A DNA stretch of 10,100 nucleotides from DASYSA01 sp036003885 (GTDB taxonomy: Bacteria > Acidobacteriota > Blastocatellia > UBA7656): NCBI GenBank assembly GCA_036003885.1, contig DASYSA010000639.1:1-10100 (forward strand), given 5' to 3'. Shown piece by piece: positions 7,501-10,100 of this stretch. The position numbers and the translations under genes are program-made. The notes under the pieces were generated by a model. That model did no database searches, was not told the origin of the DNA, and saw only the letters and a list, made by a program, of their open reading frames with translations. The stretch's first letter is position 1. The number at the start of each line of letters is the position of its first letter.

Positions 7501-7768
7501 TCGAATAGGCGGGAGCCTCCACGCTGATGTCATAGGCACCAACAGGAAGCGACGGCAGCCTGTACTGGCCCTCATCGTCCGTGATGGCCGAGCGAGACTG
7601 ATTGGTCCCGGCATTGGTGGCGGTAACGGTCGCCCCAGGGACAACTTCGCCGCTCTGATTGCGAACCGCTCCTGCCAGGGACGCCCCTGTACTCTGAGCG
7701 AACCCCACAATCGACAGCGCTGTGAACATCATGCAACTTACAATTAGGGTGCTGAGTATACGTCTCAT
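4535..7768 (-). CDS. Oar-like TonB-dependent outer-membrane receptor (copy 1)
   Basis: The product is 1,077 residues. Residues 1-24 are a signal peptide (MRRILSTLIV start, cleavage near GFAQ). A carboxypeptidase-regulatory-like domain covers about 30-108 (AGAVRNQSGEVVPGATV, then DDEGQYRLPSLPVGAYD). ETMTVV at 116-121 resembles a TonB box. The plug-like region at about 125-250 has LPLNGRNFLQLGTL, FLVDGVDNNN and QEFKLITNLGSAEFG. A large beta-barrel region follows and ends in LALKFVY, with a C-terminal aromatic residue as usual for outer-membrane insertion. Residues 121-250 match copy 2 at 100 of 130 positions by hand count, without gaps. The ATG at 7768 has GAGGA 8 nt upstream (7777-7781). The gene lies 104 bp downstream of the histidine kinase on the same strand. 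The ligand is unknown; large hydrophobic or polymeric nutrients are usual for relatives, but nothing here selects among them. Confidence 0.94.
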   Translation of the reverse strand: MRRILSTLIVSCMMFTALSIVGFAQSTGASLAGAVRNQSGEVVPGATVTATNAGTNQSRSAITDDEGQYRLPSLPVGAYDISVEAPAYSKALRKLTLRVNEEARIDFELVVPGSAETMTVVGSSAPITETSNSVLGIVIDNKQMNDLPLNGRNFLQLGTLVANVSSTAALKGGAEGGLLQGPFAVSGQRDRSLAFLVDGVDNNNSLKNSLSAQVSIDAIQEFKLITNLGSAEFGHHSGGMLNIVTKSGTNDFHASAFEFFRNKALNSPNHFETLASQPASKFNNNQFGGTLGGRLVRDRMFFLTNYEGQRLRVGTPQFSNVPTLAQRSGLFTNPLTGQPVQLAVDPVSQKILDRYIPLPNTQGKQGNYLATPTIRNSSDFVIARVDYLLSGDDVMNVRYFFSGVDTLNPINTNVSAASPPAPTIAGFGLNDTLRTHNLAVNYNHSFSTTVVNDFRFGYNRHANSEAPEDTTKPSDLGFVNVTSPTGLFDIAITGITRIGNPTLYPLVFSMGNFHLSDSLGFIRGRHSIKTGAEARIIREAESASHANSGAVVFTGLITRISPLADFIVGASGGGGLTTRSFGGPLRQKHIGLFVQDDYQVSKRLVLNLGLRYELSTVLKSPTPHLRNYSVERGFFTPGVDGSSLYRGDHNNFAPRVGFAYSLTGDGRTVVRGGYGIFYDTIGFSNATGMDLSRVENPYLLLSAPAFPGAGNLASLFNPATLISTTSTLTPRSLSEGLRIPYAQHFNITFQRELTKSILISGGYVGTKGTKLLRSSDVNQAIFLPGVDAQGKPLSTAVAANITARRPTQLFHLTALPVGPIIQDETSASSIYHSLQATITKRMGHGLSLLSSYTWSKAIDNASDPIGYTGDTGGPQNAYDMRQERGLSVFDIRHRVTVGYTYELPLHGKSRWLNGWQVNGIASMQSGQPFTVLLGFDPTLTASLSARPNYVPGSITSKGGQLFINPNLALDPVRKIPTALIPATGEFGTLGRNTFTGAGYKNVDVSLIKDTRLREGLRMQLRGELFNVFNATNLALPSRRLTDPFFGLSTKTQDVAGGVPGIGGGGPRVAQLALKFVY

Positions 7769-7817
7769 ATTCTTCTTCCTCTTTATCCCTGCGCTGATGC
7801 CTCTCAGTCGCTGGCTC

Positions 7818-7845
7818 GTTCTACTGTTCTAGGCAGTAAAGACAA
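7818..7845 (-). promoter_or_regulatory. Weak promoter candidate upstream of receptor 1
   Basis: On the minus strand TTGTCT (7845-7840) and TAGAAC (7823-7818) are separated by 16 nt, each matching 4 of 6 positions of the sigma-70 consensus. It lies in the 104-bp gap after the histidine kinase gene. The match is poor, and readthrough from the kinase gene is equally possible. Confidence 0.2.
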
Positions 7846-7872
7846 CGGGGGGCAGTCTCTAGCGGGTAGCAA

Positions 7873-9573
7873 TCACGCAAACGCGCCTTCAGTCTCTTCA
7901 TCCAATATGGTCTCAGCCGTGGCAGGCTTCGTTAACGGCAGCTCCACGACGAACGTGGTGCCGACGCCTATCCGGGTTTCGACTCGTATCTCGCCGCCAT
8001 GTCGTTCAATGATCCCGTGTACGATCGACAGACCCAGTCCCGTGCCGTCGCCGACCTTCTTGGTTGTGAAGAAGGGATCGAATATCTTGCTCACTACGTC
8101 GTCCGGTATTCCTGGGCCATTGTCGCGGAAGGTCACCACCAGCCTGTCTCCTTCAACCCGGGCGCCGATCCACAGGTCGCCTTTGCTGTTCATCGCCTGG
8201 GCGGCGTTGACCATCAGGTTCATCCATACCTGAGACAATTGGCCGGCATAGCATTCGATTTCGGGGAGCTTGCCGTATTCACGATGCAGAACTACGCGGT
8301 CGGGTCGGAAGAACTGACCCAGTATCTTTGCCGTGGACTCGATCCCTTCGGCTATGTCTGCACGCTGCAGTTCCGAGTCATCAAGCCTCGAGAAGGTTCT
8401 CAGATTCAGCACAATGTCTCTGACCCGACGCGCGCCTTCGTGGCAGTCCGCTAGCGCCTGGGCGATGTCGGGAACCAGGTAGTCATAGTCAATCTCACTC
8501 TTGATCTCTCCGGCCCTTTTTTCAAACTCCCCGGCGATACCTTGCACCGAATCGTAATAGTCGAGCACTCTATGCAATTGGGCGAAAGAGTCTTTAAGCA
8601 GCATGGTGTTGCTATAGACAAAGCTGATCGGGTTATTGAGCTCGTGGGCCACGCCCGCGACCAACTGGCCAAGCGCGACCATCTTCTCCTGCCGAACCAT
8701 ATGGCCCTGAGTCTTCGCCAACTCGTCCTTTGTCTCTCGAAGCCAGCGTACTTGATTGGCGAGATCGTCGTTCAGTCCGCGAAGGTTGCCCACCATCTGG
8801 TTGAGCACCTCGGCCATTTCGCCCAGTTCGTCTTTTCGATCCAGGGAAAGTTTCCGGTTCAAATCTCCTGAAGCAATCGCGCGCGCGGCAATCATCAGCT
8901 CGCTGATTGGCCGCTCAAACGATCGGGTCAGGTAATAGCTCAGAACACATCCTCCAACCAAAAGCATCAGGGTCAGCGCGCCGGCAATGATGCTTACCAG
9001 TCTCGACTGCGAGCTGGTTCGAGCCACTGACTCCGTGATACGCGTGCTCGCAAGCTCTCCGAGCCTGTCCAGCAGCTCTTGCTGTTCAAGGCGAGCCGGA
9101 GTGTACTCGTCGAAATAGAGCTGCTCCGCAGTTGCAGACTCTTGTTGCTCGATGGCCTGAAGGATCCGTTTCTCCAGCAAGCTGAGCCGCTCCTGATCGA
9201 TGGCTTCGATCGCGTTCAGCGTCTCGATGAGTCTGGGGTCGCTGGCCAGTCGGCGAGTGTGACTATATGAATTCTGCAGTTCCTCATAGGCAGCGGAGAG
9301 ATTCTTCAATTCCTGCTCCCCAAGATCCCCGTATGGGTGCAGCAACCGGCCGCGCAGCGAATCGCTTATTCGAAGTTTGTCGACTCTGATGGTCAGCGCC
9401 AGCTCCGCCACGCCTCGATCCGTCTCCAGAACCAGTTTGTATGAAGACGAAGACCGTATCATCATCGCCATCATGAGAGCGGCTACCAGCGTGCCCAGCA
9501 TCAGGACCGCCCCAAACGACAGATAAAACTTACTTCTCAGACGAAGCGAATTGATTCCTGAGCTTATTCCCAT
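7873..9573 (-). CDS. Membrane sensor histidine kinase (HAMP, NtrB/ZraS-like core)
   Basis: The product is 566 residues. Transmembrane helix 1 is at about 16-39, and an alpha-helical periplasmic sensor region spans about 40-190, rich in E, Q and L like four-helix-bundle sensors. Transmembrane helix 2 is at about 192-215. A HAMP linker follows (about 216-268, with RPISEL and DELGEMAEVLNQM), then a short coiled coil (about 265-295). The phosphoacceptor is His310 in AGVAHELNNP. The segment between this helix and RVRDIVLNLRTFSR (383-396) is extended, a known variant in NtrB-like kinases. The ATPase domain has the N box NLMVNAAQA (452-460), G1 box DNGPGIP (484-490), F box FDPFFTTK (498-505) and G2 box GTGLGLS (510-516), so it looks catalytically intact. 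No receiver domain is attached. The partner is probably the divergent response regulator starting at 9928. The signal sensed is unknown. Confidence 0.93.
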   Translation of the reverse strand: MGISSGINSLRLRSKFYLSFGAVLMLGTLVAALMMAMMIRSSSSYKLVLETDRGVAELALTIRVDKLRISDSLRGRLLHPYGDLGEQELKNLSAAYEELQNSYSHTRRLASDPRLIETLNAIEAIDQERLSLLEKRILQAIEQQESATAEQLYFDEYTPARLEQQELLDRLGELASTRITESVARTSSQSRLVSIIAGALTLMLLVGGCVLSYYLTRSFERPISELMIAARAIASGDLNRKLSLDRKDELGEMAEVLNQMVGNLRGLNDDLANQVRWLRETKDELAKTQGHMVRQEKMVALGQLVAGVAHELNNPISFVYSNTMLLKDSFAQLHRVLDYYDSVQGIAGEFEKRAGEIKSEIDYDYLVPDIAQALADCHEGARRVRDIVLNLRTFSRLDDSELQRADIAEGIESTAKILGQFFRPDRVVLHREYGKLPEIECYAGQLSQVWMNLMVNAAQAMNSKGDLWIGARVEGDRLVVTFRDNGPGIPDDVVSKIFDPFFTTKKVGDGTGLGLSIVHGIIERHGGEIRVETRIGVGTTFVVELPLTKPATAETILDEETEGAFA

Positions 9574-9680
9574 AGAGGATCCAGCTAACCCGCGCCATTA
9601 CAGTACTATTGCGCCCTTCGGTATGTATTATCGGCACAATTGGCAAGAACTTTATACCTGGCGGGCCCTAAAGTCCTTCG

Positions 9681-9713
9681 CCCGTCTACCGATACGTGTT
9701 GTTGGTTGACGGG
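9681..9713. repeat. Imperfect 10-bp inverted repeat in the divergent control region
   Basis: CCCGTCTACC (9681-9690) faces GGTTGACGGG (9704-9713) across 13 nt, with 9 of 10 positions complementary. It lies between the two divergent genes and could be an operator for a dimeric regulator or a transcript hairpin. It may also be chance. Confidence 0.4.
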
Positions 9714-9829
9714 AAGAGCAGACCACTTGTCTTTCGCACTCCGACTTCGCAACACGGAGATGAACAGGGACCGTGCCATCCCGCGTTCATACCTTCGCCG
9801 ATCCGGCATAAGTATTGGCAAACTGGGTG

Positions 9830-9835
9830 TATAAT
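9830..9835 (+). promoter_or_regulatory. Candidate -10 element for the response regulator
   Basis: A perfect TATAAT stands 92 nt before the ATG at 9928. No -35 consensus is seen at 16-18 nt spacing; the nearby TTGGCA (9815-9820 region) is only 9 nt away and cannot be its normal partner. A promoter here would leave an untranslated leader of about 85 nt. Confidence 0.3.
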
Positions 9836-9927
9836 AACTCTTCGCCCCGAATCGACCTCCCCCCAACCGGCCTATAAAGTTTCTGAAGATGACGCCGATA
9901 AGTAAAGTAGGAGGGCATAAGAGAACG

Positions 9928-10100
9928 ATGCAACACACGATACTGGCGGTTGACGATGAACCGGCGAATTTAAGAATGGTCGAGAGACTCTTGCGGAAGG
10001 ACCACCGGGTGTTGACCGCAGGCGGCGGCGAAGAGGCGCTCGAGATTCTTAAACGCGAACAGGTTTCGCTTATCGTCACCGATCAACGTATGCCTGGAAT
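9928..10100 (+). CDS. Response regulator, receiver domain (partial, runs off window)
   Basis: The first 57 codons are present and the window ends inside the receiver domain. They show the hallmark start ILAVDDEP (acidic pair Asp9 and Asp10), helix 1 LRMVERLL, AGGGEEALEIL, and the phosphorylation-site strand LIVTDQRMPG with acceptor Asp52. The switch Thr/Ser, the conserved Lys and any output domain lie beyond the window, so it cannot be called as a DNA-binding, HD-GYP or stand-alone regulator. The start at 9928 is chosen because residues 1-5 lead directly into the domain; AGGAGGG (9909-9915) is 12 nt upstream, somewhat far. An in-frame ATG at 9889 would add 13 residues and cannot be excluded. 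It is divergent from the histidine kinase gene and is probably its phosphorelay partner. Confidence 0.88.
   Translation, partial: MQHTILAVDDEPANLRMVERLLRKDHRVLTAGGGEEALEILKREQVSLIVTDQRMPG

Larger units (their letters stand above)
9574..9927. promoter_or_regulatory. Divergent control region between kinase and response regulator
   Basis: These 354 bp hold no convincing gene; short open frames on both strands show no recognisable domain, and one overlaps the response regulator antisense. The region must contain the start signals for both divergent genes unless they are read from outside. It contains a perfect TATAAT on the plus strand (9830-9835) and an imperfect inverted repeat (9681-9713). 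No clear minus-strand promoter for the kinase could be picked out by eye. Confidence 0.6.

Noticed and set aside
7826..7860. Repeated ACTGCC sequences after the kinase stop considered as a terminator or operator.
   Set aside because: They are short direct repeats, form no stem, and are not followed by a T-run.
9639..9821. An 8-bp direct repeat ATTGGCAA at 9639-9646 and 9814-9821 considered as paired regulator sites.
   Set aside because: One 8-bp repeat in about 350 bp is expected by chance, and the spacing does not suit cooperative binding.
9815..9835. TTGGCA followed by TATAAT considered as a full sigma-70 promoter.
   Set aside because: The spacer is about 9 nt, far below the 16-18 nt needed; only the -10 element was kept.
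9606..10079. A 157-codon minus-strand open frame in the kinase/regulator gap.
   Set aside because: It runs antisense through the receiver domain of the response regulator, which has clear catalytic motifs; the frame itself has no recognisable domain.

Overview
The window is typical of an Acidobacteriota-like Gram-negative bacterium, perhaps of the Blastocatellia type. This is inferred from the style of the two large receptors (carboxypeptidase-regulatory-like domain, plug, about 1,080 residues, no SusD partner), the free-standing TonB C-terminal proteins and the moderately GC-rich DNA. No rRNA or other taxonomic marker is present, so the assignment is tentative. No tRNA, CRISPR array, insertion sequence or phage gene was seen.

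Most of the window (103-9573) is transcribed on the minus strand. In transcription order it holds a membrane sensor histidine kinase (9573-7873), Oar-like TonB-dependent receptor 1 (7768-4535), TonB C-terminal protein 1 (4401-3976), Oar-like receptor 2 (3916-680) and TonB C-terminal protein 2 (471-103). The receptor and TonB-C genes form a tandemly duplicated two-gene module. The receptors are 1,077 and 1,078 residues and align without gaps through at least the first 250. The TonB-C proteins align without gaps over their last 80 residues (50 identical by hand count). At both receptor/TonB-C junctions a GC-rich inverted repeat lies just after the receptor stop.

At the right edge, a response regulator begins on the plus strand at 9928 and runs off the window. 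It is divergent from the histidine kinase, and the two are probably a two-component pair sharing a 354-bp control region. At the left edge, bases 1-28 are an exact inverted copy of part of TonB-C gene 2. This suggests a third, convergent TonB-C copy that enters from outside the window and loses homology abruptly at base 28.

By family knowledge, the receptors sit in the outer membrane and import or bind an unknown ligand, and TonB C-terminal domains contact such receptors from the periplasm. The small TonB-C proteins here have only an N-terminal hydrophobic segment and a short linker, so whether they really transduce energy is open. The kinase upstream may control, or simply neighbour, the receptor cluster.
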